Positions 30,712 through 39,327 of a stretch of 64,000 bases of DNA are shown here, in pieces (within the stretch, counting starts at the first letter, position 1; each line of letters opens with the position of its first letter). A model generated the notes under the pieces. It had not been told where the DNA came from and ran no database searches. It saw nothing but the letters and a program-made list of their open reading frames with translations. A program made the position numbers and the translations under genes. This stretch comes from Neobacillus sp. FSL H8-0543. Its GTDB lineage: Bacteria; Bacillota; Bacilli; Bacillales; Cytobacillaceae. The DNA lies in contig NZ_CP151943.1 in NCBI RefSeq assembly GCF_038592905.1, positions 3,112,501-3,176,500 of the forward strand, in the 5' to 3' direction.

Positions 30712-31761
30712 ATGAAAGCAGCCGTTTGGTATAATAATAAAGATGTAAGAATAGAAGACAAGGAAATAAAAAATGTAAAAGAAAATGAAGTAAAAGTAAA
30801 AGTGGCTTGGTCTGGGATTTGCGGAACGGATTTGCATGAATATGAAATTGGACCAATTTTGATTCCAGTGGATACCCCAAATCCAATCACAGGTGAAAAA
30901 GCTCCGATTGTGTTGGGACATGAGTTTTCTGCGATTGTTGAAGAAGTAGGAGAACAGGTAACGAATGTGAAAAAAGGTGACCGTGTTGTGGTGAATCCTG
31001 TGATTACATCAGGGAAGCATGACGCTCGTGTAGACCGTTATTACGAGTTTTATTCTCATGGACTTCACACAGATGGTTCTTTTGCAGAGTATGTTGTAAC
31101 AAAAGCAGAGAATTTAGTGTTGGTGCCTGAAGGTCTTCCTTTAGATAAAGCGGCATTGGCAGAGCCTTTGTCTGTATCGGCACAAGCGATAAAAGAAGGG
31201 CAAGTAAATGACGGAGACAATGTAGCGATATTCGGTTGCGGACCTATTGGTTTGTTTGCTATTGTAGCAGCAAAAGTATCGGGAGCGAAAAACATCTACG
31301 CCTTTGATTTGTCGGATGAACGCTTAGAAAAAGCAAAACAAGTTGGAGCAACGCATGTCTTAAACACCAGAGATACAGATGCTGTTGCTTATTTAAAAGA
31401 AAGACATCCTGAAGGCGTAGATGCAAGTTTTGAAGTAGCAGGGGTAAAACCAACCTTTGATGCAGCGATTGCTTCTACTAAACCAAAAGGAAATGTGGTC
31501 GTGATTGCGATTCACGCAAGAAACTTTGAATTCAATCCTGTTCAATTGATGTTAAGCGGTGTGAAATTGTCATCGTCACTTGGATATGAACATGCAACAT
31601 TCAAAGAATCACTTGATATCCTAATGAATGAAGAAATAGATTTTAGCCCGATTATGACGAAGAAAATAGACCTAGACAATTTAGTAGAAGAAGGATTTCA
31701 TTCCCTATCCAGTGACTTGTCACAAGCGAAAATTTTAGTGAAGTTAAGCGGAGAACTATAA
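30712..31761 (+). CDS. Zinc-dependent 2,3-butanediol dehydrogenase-like MDR enzyme
   Basis: The 349-residue medium-chain dehydrogenase has catalytic zinc ligands in GICGTDLHEY (Cys37) and LGHEF (His/Glu near 70), and a Rossmann motif GCGPIGLFA near 175 followed by FDLSDER (Asp, NAD preference). The structural-zinc Cys cluster is absent, as in BdhA and related butanediol dehydrogenases. It would interconvert acetoin and 2,3-butanediol or a similar vicinal diol. TTAGGAGGA precedes the ATG. The divergent TetR gene is its likely regulator. Confidence 0.82.
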   Translation: MKAAVWYNNKDVRIEDKEIKNVKENEVKVKVAWSGICGTDLHEYEIGPILIPVDTPNPITGEKAPIVLGHEFSAIVEEVGEQVTNVKKGDRVVVNPVITSGKHDARVDRYYEFYSHGLHTDGSFAEYVVTKAENLVLVPEGLPLDKAALAEPLSVSAQAIKEGQVNDGDNVAIFGCGPIGLFAIVAAKVSGAKNIYAFDLSDERLEKAKQVGATHVLNTRDTDAVAYLKERHPEGVDASFEVAGVKPTFDAAIASTKPKGNVVVIAIHARNFEFNPVQLMLSGVKLSSSLGYEHATFKESLDILMNEEIDFSPIMTKKIDLDNLVEEGFHSLSSDLSQAKILVKLSGEL

Positions 31762-31770
31762 TTAGAACTG

Positions 31771-31808
31771 AAAAAGCCATTTTGTTTTTTAAAGCAAAAT
31801 GGCTTTTT
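31771..31808 (+). terminator. Terminator after the dehydrogenase gene
   Basis: AAAAGCCATTTTG pairs with CAAAATGGCTTTT around a short A/T loop, then TT-rich tail; bidirectional in look. Confidence 0.9.
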
Positions 31809-31913
31809 TGTTCCTTCTTACCTTTTGAAAGTTGTTAGGTGAAATAAGATTATTGTGTAATATATGGCATAGTTCTGATCAACTTTTATAGGTTTCTCCA
31901 AACCCTTGTCATA

Positions 31914-32384
31914 TTAAAAACAAGTAAACGATTGGATTTGTCGTAAGCTTATTCCGAAATAAATCCATCTAAATCCAGTCCAACGGTAGCCTGAGACAGA
32001 GTTCCGACCAACAAATATTGGATAAAACCAAAATTGATTATAACCTCTCAGCCATACATACGTGAAACGGAATAAACATCTTCTAATACCACCTGGATCA
32101 ACCGCAAATGCTTCCGCTTGTTGTTGAGGAACAAACGATGGCGGTGGTGAAGTGGGTGGTCCTGCTGTAGGTCCTTGACCTGGTCCTTGACCTTGACCTT
32201 GACCTGGGCCTTGACCTGGGCCTTGACCTGGGCCTGATGGTGGAAACGGTGGTTGAAACCCGCCAAATTGTCTGTCACCAGGAATTGCATGGTAATAATT
32301 CTCCTCTTGGAATGGAGTTGGATATAAATAAGCTTCATGACTATTTTGATAGTTATAATACATAGGGCTTTGACTAGGATACAT
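31914..32384 (-). CDS. Pro/Tyr-rich protein with collagen-like GPGQ repeats
   Basis: The N-terminal ~45 residues are Tyr/Pro/Asn-rich (MYPSQSPMYYNYQNSHEAY). Then comes a run of GPGQGP/GQGQ repeats and a PPP-rich linker. A conserved C-terminal block (GGIRRCLFRFTYVWL, FWFYPIFVGRNSVSGYRW) is found in small Bacillus proteins of spore-coat/exosporium type. ATG 32384 follows GAGGAGTG; an earlier in-frame start at 32414 has none. A surface or spore-coat role is inference from composition. Confidence 0.6.
   Translation of the reverse strand: MYPSQSPMYYNYQNSHEAYLYPTPFQEENYYHAIPGDRQFGGFQPPFPPSGPGQGPGQGPGQGQGQGPGQGPTAGPPTSPPPSFVPQQQAEAFAVDPGGIRRCLFRFTYVWLRGYNQFWFYPIFVGRNSVSGYRWTGFRWIYFGISLRQIQSFTCF
32169..32234. 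repeat. Tandem repeat encoding GPGQGP
   Basis: Units of 6 and 12 bp (ccttgacctggg and variants) repeat about six times in frame in the gene at 31914-32384. Such arrays change length by slippage, so the collagen-like stretch is likely polymorphic between strains. Confidence 0.8.
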
Positions 32385-32734
32385 AAAATACACTCCTCTA
32401 CTTTTTAACCTCACATCATCCTATTCTTTAGTCATATACCTATCAACTTGTACCTTCAAAATGTGTATTTACCTATAAATAGTTATTTCTTCGTAAACTC
32501 ATCGCAGACCTAACTTCCTGGTATATCAACAATCCACATTTTTTCACTTTAGAATCTCCTTAACAGTCCTATACATAACATTTTCTTAACCTTATGGTGT
32601 CATATAGGTATTGACCTGCATATGGTACACCAAGTAATTCAGCGATCGTGGGAACAAAGTGAATGAGCACTACTAATGCTGAAATATAAAGGTCGCTTTA
32701 TGTATTTCTCTTTTTAAAGCAATGGAGGTATTAT

Positions 32735-33226
32735 ATGACAAATTTTTATTCCTTTCACGGGACTGTCACTATGATTAGTGATTTCTTTACCGGTCAAAAT
32801 GGTGAAGGAGAAGGCTGTTATAAATTAATATCTGTAGAAAATGGATTGGGGGCATTAGTAAATTTCGTGGTGTCACCAACAACCTATTTTGTAGACCATG
32901 TAATGGTGGCAGTAGGAGATCGCGTAACTGGATATTATGACGGAAATGCACCTACTCTTCTTATTTACCCTCCACAATATCAAGCACTTGTCATGGTAAA
33001 AGACAGCCCATATCAGAATGTAAAAGTAGATTATTTTAACAGTGGGTTGGAGAGTAGTGATGGACAATTACGTTTAAATCTTTCTCCGTATACCCAAATA
33101 GTTTTAACAAATGGGCAGCTCTTTTCAAGAACCCCTGCGAACCGAGATCTAATTGTTATTTACGGACCTGCCACAAAAAGTATCCCCGCCCAAACCACAC
33201 CTTATAGAATTATAGTTTTGTGTTAG
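32735..33226 (+). CDS. Uncharacterised beta-rich protein, 163 aa
   Basis: The protein (FHGTVTMISDFF..., NFVVSPTTYFVDHVMVAVGDRVTGYYDG) looks like repeated short beta strands, with an OB- or cystatin-like flavour ('VGDRVTGYYD...LLIYPPQYQALV'). No signal peptide. Such proteins occur in spore-forming Firmicutes without known function. ATGGAGG lies upstream of the ATG. The 320 bp upstream of it have no gene; a CATATGGTA near 32624 resembles a sigma-E/K -10 box, which I mention only as a hint. Confidence 0.55.
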   Translation: MTNFYSFHGTVTMISDFFTGQNGEGEGCYKLISVENGLGALVNFVVSPTTYFVDHVMVAVGDRVTGYYDGNAPTLLIYPPQYQALVMVKDSPYQNVKVDYFNSGLESSDGQLRLNLSPYTQIVLTNGQLFSRTPANRDLIVIYGPATKSIPAQTTPYRIIVLC

Positions 33227-33240
33227 GGGTTAGTAGGGGG

Positions 33241-33489
33241 GATGAAAAACTCAATTAGCGTTAAACTGGCAAGTAATCACCATTATTACACTAGCGCTTT
33301 TGATGCATGTCCTGATCATTTTAAAATTTTTCCATTCGATTTCGTATGGGAGAACGATTAAAGAGGGAGAAAGAATTAATCATCTTCGAAAGTATATCGA
33401 ACGTTGTGCAAATACTGGAAACAATCGTAATAACGTCAATAGCCGTGATGCTAGCATTTTTGGTATTCCGATTAGCGATTGAAAAAATA
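33241..33489 (+). pseudogene. Truncated, frameshifted copy of the gene at 34374
   Basis: From GATGAAAAACTCAATTAGCGTTAAACTG onward (split here: GATGAAAAACTCA then ATTAGCGTTAAACTG) the DNA follows 34374-34766 closely. It loses about 135 bp in the middle (corresponding to roughly 34562-34695) and has small indels that break the frame. The start ATG and the final VFRLAIEK are still readable, in different frames. Confidence 0.8.
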
Positions 33490-33601
33490 AGTTTACAAAG
33501 AGACCGAAAACGGTCTTTTTCCTTTGATTAAAAATCACGCACTGTTTAATTGATAAAGGGTTCTACGAAATTCTATTAACTTAGACATAGCACTTGACAT
33601 C

Positions 33602-34200
33602 ATTATTATTACGAGACAATATTTTATAATTAAAAAAGAGGGCCAAAACTTCTGTCATTTGCAGGGGTGTTTTGAGTACCAATTGTATTGATCTTTATAA
33701 GCTGGTCGAAAAAAGCTGCTGATCTCCGCATATAGAATCAAGTGGGTCCGCACTTATCGGTTGGGGGATCAGGTTAAGCACCCGAGCTGATAAATAGACG
33801 GAAAAATTTCGCCTATTTAGTAAATAACTTTGAAATTAGCTTAAATAGACGGAGAGATTCCGCCTATTGACTCGAAAAACGTTAATATAGGGGATATTGC
33901 TTTGAAAAGGCGGAAAACCTCCCCTTATTTACCCCGAAACGAGCTCCATTCTGCATTTAACCGGAAAATCTCCGCTTAATTTACTTTTGCTGGTTACAGA
34001 TTAAGGACAAGACATCTTAAAAGGGCGTGAGTTGTATCTCAAAAATCCAAGAGAACCTCATTTTGATGCATTACGGTGAACCGTAGGTGAAGATATATTT
34101 ATATAAATACGGTTTTTATATACCAATAACGATTCTAATACATTTCGGCACCTATTTTAAGAAAGTACCCGAAAAAGGACCCCATTATTTAATTGATTAC
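33602..34200. other. Gene-free stretch with promoter-like and repeat DNA
   Basis: TTGACA (33602) with CAATAT 17 bp downstream looks like a promoter, but no open frame follows. About 180 bp of less AT-rich, unrecognised sequence precede a cluster of 'ggcggaaaa'-type repeats (see next entry). It could encode a small RNA; I have no positive evidence beyond the promoter. Nothing is recognised at 33990-34340. Confidence 0.3.
33788..33985. repeat. Cluster of degenerate 'aaatagacggaaaaattccgcctattt' repeats
   Basis: Four imperfect units (near 33790, 33842, 33900 and 33958) each carry AGACGGAnA or GGCGGAAAA facing TCCGCCTAT, so each can fold into a short hairpin. They are spaced at about 50 bp. They look like a dispersed intergenic repeat of Bacillus-type genomes; role unknown. 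Confidence 0.55.
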
Positions 34201-34373
34201 CTGTCTTTATATGATAGTAGGTGATAAACAATGCCAGGGATTGGTTCCTTTCTTCTAAGAAACGTCAAAAGACACAAAGAAATTCTTTTATCCTATTCAG
34301 TTGAATATAGTGAAGTTGGAAGGTTGATAGAAAAGTAGGATTATTGTTGTTGATTATAATAATGGAGGGGAAA

Positions 34374-34766
34374 ATGAAAAAGTTAATTAGCGTTAAACTG
34401 ACGAGTAATATAATCATCACCATTAATACGCTAGCGATTTTAATGCATGTCCTGGTCCTTCTGAAAATTTTACCACATGATTTCGTCTGGGGTGGACGAT
34501 TAAAGAGTGAGGATTTAATTATGTTCGAAAGCATATCGATCATCGTGCAACTACTATTTATCTCAATTATCGCCGTAAAAGCAGGATATGTTTTCAAAGG
34601 AAGATTCAAAAGAACGGTAAATTTCTGTTTATGGGTATTGTTTGGATTGATGCTACTTAATACATTAGGCAATTTAGCCTCAAGCTCTGGCTTGGAAACA
34701 ATCGTAATGACTCCATTAACCCTCGTTCTTGCATTTTTGGTGTTCCGTTTAGCTATTGAAAAATAA
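34374..34766 (+). CDS. Uncharacterised four-helix membrane protein
   Basis: The 130-residue protein has four hydrophobic helices (NIIITINTLAILMHVLVLL, ISIIVQLLFISIIAVKAG, FCLWVLFGLMLLNTLG, TPLTLVLAFLVFRLAIE). ATG 34374 has GGAGGGG five bases upstream. I know of no function. It has a degenerate duplicate 1.1 kb upstream (33241-33489), so the gene was tandemly duplicated with decay of one copy. A strong terminator follows. Confidence 0.65.
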   Translation: MKKLISVKLTSNIIITINTLAILMHVLVLLKILPHDFVWGGRLKSEDLIMFESISIIVQLLFISIIAVKAGYVFKGRFKRTVNFCLWVLFGLMLLNTLGNLASSSGLETIVMTPLTLVLAFLVFRLAIEK

Positions 34767-34794
34767 TATTGATATAAATTTTTTGTAATTATTG

Positions 34795-34826
34795 AAGCGG
34801 AGCTTATTAAGCTCCGCTTTTTTTGT
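34795..34826 (+). terminator. Terminator after the four-helix gene
   Basis: GCGGAGCTTATTAAGCTCCGC at 34797-34817 folds with almost no loop, then seven T. The following 34827-35155 holds no gene; a five-codon frame (MSGRT, ATG 35074) behind GGAAGGGGGG may be a leader. Confidence 0.9.
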
Positions 34827-35155
34827 CATTTGGATATAATCCCTAATTATCCATTCAAGTATCATTACTCGAAAATAGTTTCTTCATTAAATAGTTTTCT
34901 TAACGTTTTAAAAGTCAAATTTTCTTAGTGAATATCCTATTGCCTAACATCACTAGGGTTTATAGATTCATGTGGAATTATGGAAAAAAGGGTACAAACC
35001 TAAAGCGTGTCTTAATCGGGATACATATAAATAAAGTACACTCTGACAATAGAGACAGGTGGAAGGGGGGGACATGAGTGGACGAACTTAATGAGGGGGT
35101 ACGGTCGTCTCATGGAAACATCATGAATCACTAGGTAGAATGGAAGGAGAAAAAT

Positions 35156-36514
35156 ATGCAACCGATGGTTTGGATAACCATTTTAACTTTTTTGATTACT
35201 CTCGGATTTATTCTATGGAGGCCGAGAAACATTAATGAAGCAATACCTGCCACGATTGGTGCGATTATCGTCATTCTTAGTGGAAGTGTTACCCTTTCAG
35301 ACTTAGGTGTAATAACGGAAACCATAAGTGGGGCTGCAATTACTATCATGGCAACGATTGTAATGGCCATTGTTTTAGAAAGCTTTGGGTTCTTTAACTG
35401 GATGGCAGAGAAGCTCGCAGAAAAAGCAAAGGGGTCTGGAATTCGATTATTCTGGTATGTCAATCTTTTATGTTTTTTGATGACACTCTTTTTTAATAAC
35501 GATGGGAGTATCTTAATTACAACTCCAATCCTAGTCATGCTATTAAACAACATGGGCTTAAAAAATCATCAAAAAATTCCGTATTTGCTGTCTGGAGCCT
35601 TAATTGCGACTGCTTCGAGTGCTCCAATTGGTGTAAGTAACATTGTAAATCTGATTGCTTTAAAAATCGTGCATATGAGTTTGTGGCTGCATACGGCGAT
35701 GATGTTTGTTCCTGCAACTCTGGGATTACTCCTACTGACATGGTTCTTGTTCCTACGCTTCAAAAAAGACTTACCGAAAACTGTTCCTACTAAGGTAACG
35801 GGACTTACATTAAAGTCTTACCATCCACTCAAGCCAGGTCCTAGGTATGCTACGGAGAAGGATCGCTCAAGGTTTATGCGAAACGTCCTATTATTCGTAT
35901 TTGCTGTACGTGTCAGCCTCTTTGTCGCTTCGTTTCTGTCCATTCCCGTTTCTCTGATGGCTGTCATAGGCTCGATTGTACTCTTAGGATGGAGATGGGC
36001 TTATTTAAAAATACCTCCCGGCGATATGCTGAAAAAAACGCCGTGGTATATTATCGTTTTCGCTTTCAGTATGTATGTGATTATTTACGGTCTGAATAAT
36101 ATCGGTCTAACAGACTGGTTGATCCAATTCATGCGTCCGATGGTTACTGGAAGCCTGCTCAATACAAGTGTGCTGATGGGGACGTTACTATCTGTTCTCT
36201 CCAATATTTTTAATAATCACCCTGCACTCATGGTTGGAACACTCACGTTAATGAATATGAAACTAAGTTTACTCGAATTGAAAATCGCCTATCTAGCAAA
36301 CGTGATTGGCAGCGACATGGGATCGTTACTCCTTCCAATGGGAACACTGGCAACGCTCATGTGGATGCATATCGTAAGGAAAGGGAAAGTAATGATCAGT
36401 TGGTGGCAGTATATAAGAATCACAATCGTCGTTATACCACCTGCAACATTGTTTACCCTAGTTGTCTTATATTATTGGGTTTCTTGGCTCTTTGGTGGAA
36501 CACTTCAAGGATAA
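35156..36514 (+). CDS. ArsB/NhaD-superfamily ion transporter (YdfA-like)
   Basis: The 452-residue protein has eleven to twelve helices. The ion-transporter motif NNDGSILITTPILVML lies near residue 115, with a matching inverted-repeat motif NNHPALMVGTLTLMN near 355, as in ArsB and related arsenite or dicarboxylate/sodium carriers. It resembles the Bacillus YdfA group. No ArsR or ArsC gene is nearby, so arsenite export is not implied. AAGGAG stands six bases before the ATG. The next gene follows after 28 bp and may be co-transcribed. Confidence 0.8.
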   Translation: MQPMVWITILTFLITLGFILWRPRNINEAIPATIGAIIVILSGSVTLSDLGVITETISGAAITIMATIVMAIVLESFGFFNWMAEKLAEKAKGSGIRLFWYVNLLCFLMTLFFNNDGSILITTPILVMLLNNMGLKNHQKIPYLLSGALIATASSAPIGVSNIVNLIALKIVHMSLWLHTAMMFVPATLGLLLLTWFLFLRFKKDLPKTVPTKVTGLTLKSYHPLKPGPRYATEKDRSRFMRNVLLFVFAVRVSLFVASFLSIPVSLMAVIGSIVLLGWRWAYLKIPPGDMLKKTPWYIIVFAFSMYVIIYGLNNIGLTDWLIQFMRPMVTGSLLNTSVLMGTLLSVLSNIFNNHPALMVGTLTLMNMKLSLLELKIAYLANVIGSDMGSLLLPMGTLATLMWMHIVRKGKVMISWWQYIRITIVVIPPATLFTLVVLYYWVSWLFGGTLQG

Positions 36515-36542
36515 GGCTATTTTAGAGAAAAGGAGAATTAAG

Positions 36543-37217
36543 ATGCATACTGATTTTATTGAATTGAAAGGGAAAAAAATTGAGGTTGAAATTTCTGGAG
36601 GTAATTTCCACAAGGGAATCCTAATTGATTCTGGGTTGGATGTCATTGTTTTATATGACGGCAGGACCAATTCCTTCCTCTACATTCCATTTGTTCATAT
36701 TCAAAGATTGAAAGAAATCACAATACAGGAAGAAGACACCTTTACTACCCCTCCTTCAGAAAAGCCGATTGAAACGGATTCGATATCCTTTCGTAAAATA
36801 TTAACAAATGCTAAAGGTATGTTTGTCCAGGTTTATGTAACAGGGAATAAATCCATCCATGGCTATTTAACAAGCATCATGAATGACTATTTTGTTTTCC
36901 ACTCCCCTGCGTACAAATCCATGTTTATTTCGATGCACCATGTAAAATGGTTAATACCTTATCCACCAAATACAACGCCGTATTCCCTAGACAATCAAAA
37001 TCTGCCCCTTAAACCAGTGTCCACTCCACTAGCTAGATCTTTTGAAGAGCAGTTAAAAAAATTGCAAAATCAATTAATTATCATAGATGGTGGAGATAAT
37101 CCTGAAAAAATCGGCTTGCTCCAAACGGTTCGAAATAACAAAATGACTCTTGTAAATGCTAATGGGGAAATACTTTTTCGGAATTTAGAGCACATCAAAA
37201 CAATACAATTACCCTAA
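36543..37217 (+). CDS. Protein with repeated LSm-like (DUF2642-type) segments
   Basis: Three related segments can be seen: KGKKIEVEISGGNFHKGILIDSGLDVIVLYD (about 8-38), FVQVYVTGNKSIHGYLTSIMNDYFVFHS (about 96-123) and NNKMTLVNANGEILFRNLEHIKTI at the end. Each looks like a small Sm-type beta barrel ending in an 'HIQRL/HHVKWL/HIKTI' strand. Such proteins in Bacillus are spore- or coat-associated. Start ATG 36543 after AAAGGAG; upstream codons from 36462 overlap the transporter. Function unknown. Confidence 0.55.
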   Translation: MHTDFIELKGKKIEVEISGGNFHKGILIDSGLDVIVLYDGRTNSFLYIPFVHIQRLKEITIQEEDTFTTPPSEKPIETDSISFRKILTNAKGMFVQVYVTGNKSIHGYLTSIMNDYFVFHSPAYKSMFISMHHVKWLIPYPPNTTPYSLDNQNLPLKPVSTPLARSFEEQLKKLQNQLIIIDGGDNPEKIGLLQTVRNNKMTLVNANGEILFRNLEHIKTIQLP

Positions 37218-37309
37218 ATACCTTTTGTAATGAAAAGGAACGTATTAAACTCAACGTAAACCAAAATAAAAATGTAGGTGATGTTCAAATGAGCAAACAA
37301 AATGAACAA

Positions 37310-37408
37310 AAGGAATAATCCACCCTGGTTTTGCCCACGAGGATGGATTACTCCTTCATATCTAAAGTTATTTTTAGACCGTGTCAATCCAGTCGCGGTC
37401 TTCTTTTT
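37310..37408. terminator. Two hairpins between convergent genes
   Basis: AAGGA-TAATCCA (37310-37323) pairs with TGGATTA-CTCCTT (37342-37356). AGACCG (37376-37381) pairs with CGGTCT (37396-37401), followed by TCTTTTTA. A nine-codon frame (MSKQNEQKE, 37290) lies just before; I do not count it as a gene. Confidence 0.6.
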
Positions 37409-37489
37409 ATGGTGCACCACCTATGTTAGCATATGTTTTTTTGTTTAATTTTGTTCTAGGTAGAAAAAAATTTGACCATAGATGTGTAT

Positions 37490-38053
37490 CTAATTTGTTT
37501 CAGCAGGTAAGGAATCTTCGGGTGGTCTCTCATCGTTTTGTAAATCCTGGATGGTTAATCCAAAGTCCATTTGAAAATGGGGATAGTCCTTAAATCGGGC
37601 CCAGTCGCCGCCCCAATCAAAACCTAGGGCTTTTGCCATTCCAACAACCTCGTCCCAATCTGCCTTACTATTCTCATTTCCATCATACTCCATATCCCAA
37701 ATCACATTCCCTGAAGGAGTTTTTAGCGCAAAATCGATGGCAAGCCCGAAATTATGATAGGACTCTCCCCCTTTTGCAAAGGTTACAATATTGCCATCAG
37801 AGGTACGTCCTTTTTCATAAAGTTGATCCTGATCTTCGGCACTTCGAAAATCGTCGGTAATGACAATCACAATTCCAGTATCTGCTGCCTGTTTGATTAA
37901 TTGATTTGTTTGTTCTACCACAAATGGGTGTTGCCCAGCTGGTGGAGGAACAGGGTCATCCGTTTTCTTTTCTGAAAAGATATAGAATAGGAAAATGATA
38001 ACCAATAGTAAAAGAATATATAATGTACTTCCTATCCCTTTTTTAAGTTTCAA
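37490..38053 (-). CDS. M15-type L,D-/D,D-peptidase (CwlK-like), membrane-anchored
   Basis: One N-terminal membrane helix (IGSTLYILLLLVIIFLFYIF), a Pro-rich linker, then an M15C/VanY catalytic domain. Zinc-binding ESYHNFGLAIDFA (His and Asp) and PHFQM (second His) are visible, with the DDFRSAEDQDQLY substrate-loop before them. It cuts stem peptides in cell-wall peptidoglycan outside the membrane. Length 187. No clear ribosome site beyond AAAGGAAT. The holin-like gene behind it (38265, same strand) makes a lysis-type pair conceivable. Confidence 0.85.
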   Translation of the reverse strand: MKLKKGIGSTLYILLLLVIIFLFYIFSEKKTDDPVPPPAGQHPFVVEQTNQLIKQAADTGIVIVITDDFRSAEDQDQLYEKGRTSDGNIVTFAKGGESYHNFGLAIDFALKTPSGNVIWDMEYDGNENSKADWDEVVGMAKALGFDWGGDWARFKDYPHFQMDFGLTIQDLQNDERPPEDSLPAETN

Positions 38054-38228
38054 ACCTTTTTATTCCTTTCACATCTAAAATTACTTCCAAGGTAAGACGT
38101 GAAATACCGTCTACTAGTTTCATATTATTCTAAACGGTCAAACAATGCCAAGGATTGGTTACAAATCATAGAATAAAAACTTTTTCCATTTATATTTAAA
38201 ATGTATTTAACAACATAAACATCAGAAA

Positions 38229-38252
38229 AGACTACCTAGGATAGGTAGTCTT
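38229..38252 (-). terminator. Terminator of the small membrane gene
   Basis: AAGACTACCT and AGGTAGTCTT form a 10-bp stem with a four-base loop; a short T-run follows on the minus strand. Confidence 0.75.
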
Positions 38253-38264
38253 AATGTACAAAAA

Positions 38265-38549
38265 TTAAGTATCGTTATTTTTGCTTCTAAATGCCATAAT
38301 GGTTGTTTTTAGTGAAGCATAGGAACCAATAGCAGCTGATCCGTAAAACCATCCCATAAAAATCCCAGCTATCAGGTTATGACGATGACTTATAAAAATG
38401 GAGATACATAAACCTATTATTACAGCAACAGTTGGTATAAATTTTTTTGGTACCTTCAGAATTACCTTTATTAGTTGGGTTAGTACTAGGACTGCGGGGA
38501 CAGCAATGACAGCATCCCAAAAATTTGTATGTATCGTTGGAAAGTCCAT
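38265..38549 (-). CDS. Small three-helix membrane protein, holin-like
   Basis: The 94-residue protein has three hydrophobic stretches (WDAVIAVPAVLVLTQLI, FIPTVAVIIGLCISIF, IAGIFMGWFYGSAAIG) and a charged C-terminus (FRSKNNDT). Size and layout match small holin-like proteins of Bacillus; there is no sequence proof of pore activity. It is separated from the DUF3189 gene upstream by 48 bp, so both may be co-transcribed, but it has its own terminator before the peptidase gene. Confidence 0.5.
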   Translation of the reverse strand: MDFPTIHTNFWDAVIAVPAVLVLTQLIKVILKVPKKFIPTVAVIIGLCISIFISHRHNLIAGIFMGWFYGSAAIGSYASLKTTIMAFRSKNNDT

Positions 38550-38597
38550 TATATCAACACCTTATAATAATTATCGTAAGCCTTTAATATTGTTGCA

Positions 38598-39119
38598 TTA
38601 TTTATATATTTTATTGTCTAAAATAATTACGTTTTCATTGAAAGAGGTGCGGCCAACCTGTTTCGTGTTTTCAACTAACCGATAAATATTATCACAGCAT
38701 TGTTTCGCACCTTTCACCAATAACGGTACACCTATAAAGTCAATCTTCAATCCCCTTGAGAAAAATCCCCCCATTGACATAGCAATTGGAACAGTTGGTG
38801 AGGTATTGGAGAGAACGATCTTTTCATCAAAATGGTATTTTTCTTGTAATAGTAAAGTCAATTCTTTTAATGCGGGAACAACATATTTGTTCCTTTTCCG
38901 ACCGATTGTATATACAGAGTTGCCTTCTTCATCGATTCCGTGAAAAATAATTTTTCCAAAATCCTCTTTCGTTAATTTATTAAAATATTTTACAGTTAAT
39001 ATTTCTTCGGTGGTTAGTTTTTGTTCGGATTGTGGTAGTTGTTTTAGATGATAGGCAGCAGCTATGGACGTGGTATGTGTCCCGCCAAAATCATTATAAA
39101 TATAAATCACAGAAATCAA
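38598..39119 (-). CDS. DUF3189-family protein
   Basis: MISVIYIYNDFGGTHTTSIAAAYHL looks like a degenerate nucleotide-binding P-loop (FGGTHTT in the loop position), and FHGIDEEGNSVYTIGRKRN follows. The 173-residue length and these motifs fit DUF3189, a family of spore-forming Firmicutes with no known function. Start ATG 39119. The region 39120-39327 upstream holds no other gene. Confidence 0.7.
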   Translation of the reverse strand: MISVIYIYNDFGGTHTTSIAAAYHLKQLPQSEQKLTTEEILTVKYFNKLTKEDFGKIIFHGIDEEGNSVYTIGRKRNKYVVPALKELTLLLQEKYHFDEKIVLSNTSPTVPIAMSMGGFFSRGLKIDFIGVPLLVKGAKQCCDNIYRLVENTKQVGRTSFNENVIILDNKIYK

Positions 39120-39327
39120 CTCATTTCATCTTCTATACTTATTTTTATTATGGGCATTTTTTTTATTTTGAGTCAAAATAAGGAAAGCCTAAGAATTATA
39201 TATGGAAGATGGTGCTCAGTTAACAAGAACTTGTTTTAATAATTAATGTTAAAATAGATTTAATACTTTGACTTGGAGGGCATGAATTTTTTACATTCAT
39301 TGCTATAAAGGAAGGAAGTGCAAAAAG

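Noticed and set aside
33788..33985. Checked as a CRISPR-like array because of regular ~50-bp spacing
   Set aside because: Units are degenerate, few, palindromic, without unique spacers of constant length, and no cas genes are present.
35074..35091. Five-codon frame MSGRT behind GGAAGGGGGG before the ArsB-like gene
   Set aside because: No codon or structure suggests attenuation; kept only as a note.
37290..37319. Nine-codon frame MSKQNEQKE
   Set aside because: It is too short to support as a gene, and the DNA is better explained as the start of a terminator region.
37490..38549. M15 peptidase plus holin-like gene considered as prophage lysis module
   Set aside because: No phage structural, integrase or packaging genes are near, the peptidase is membrane-anchored, and a terminator separates the genes.
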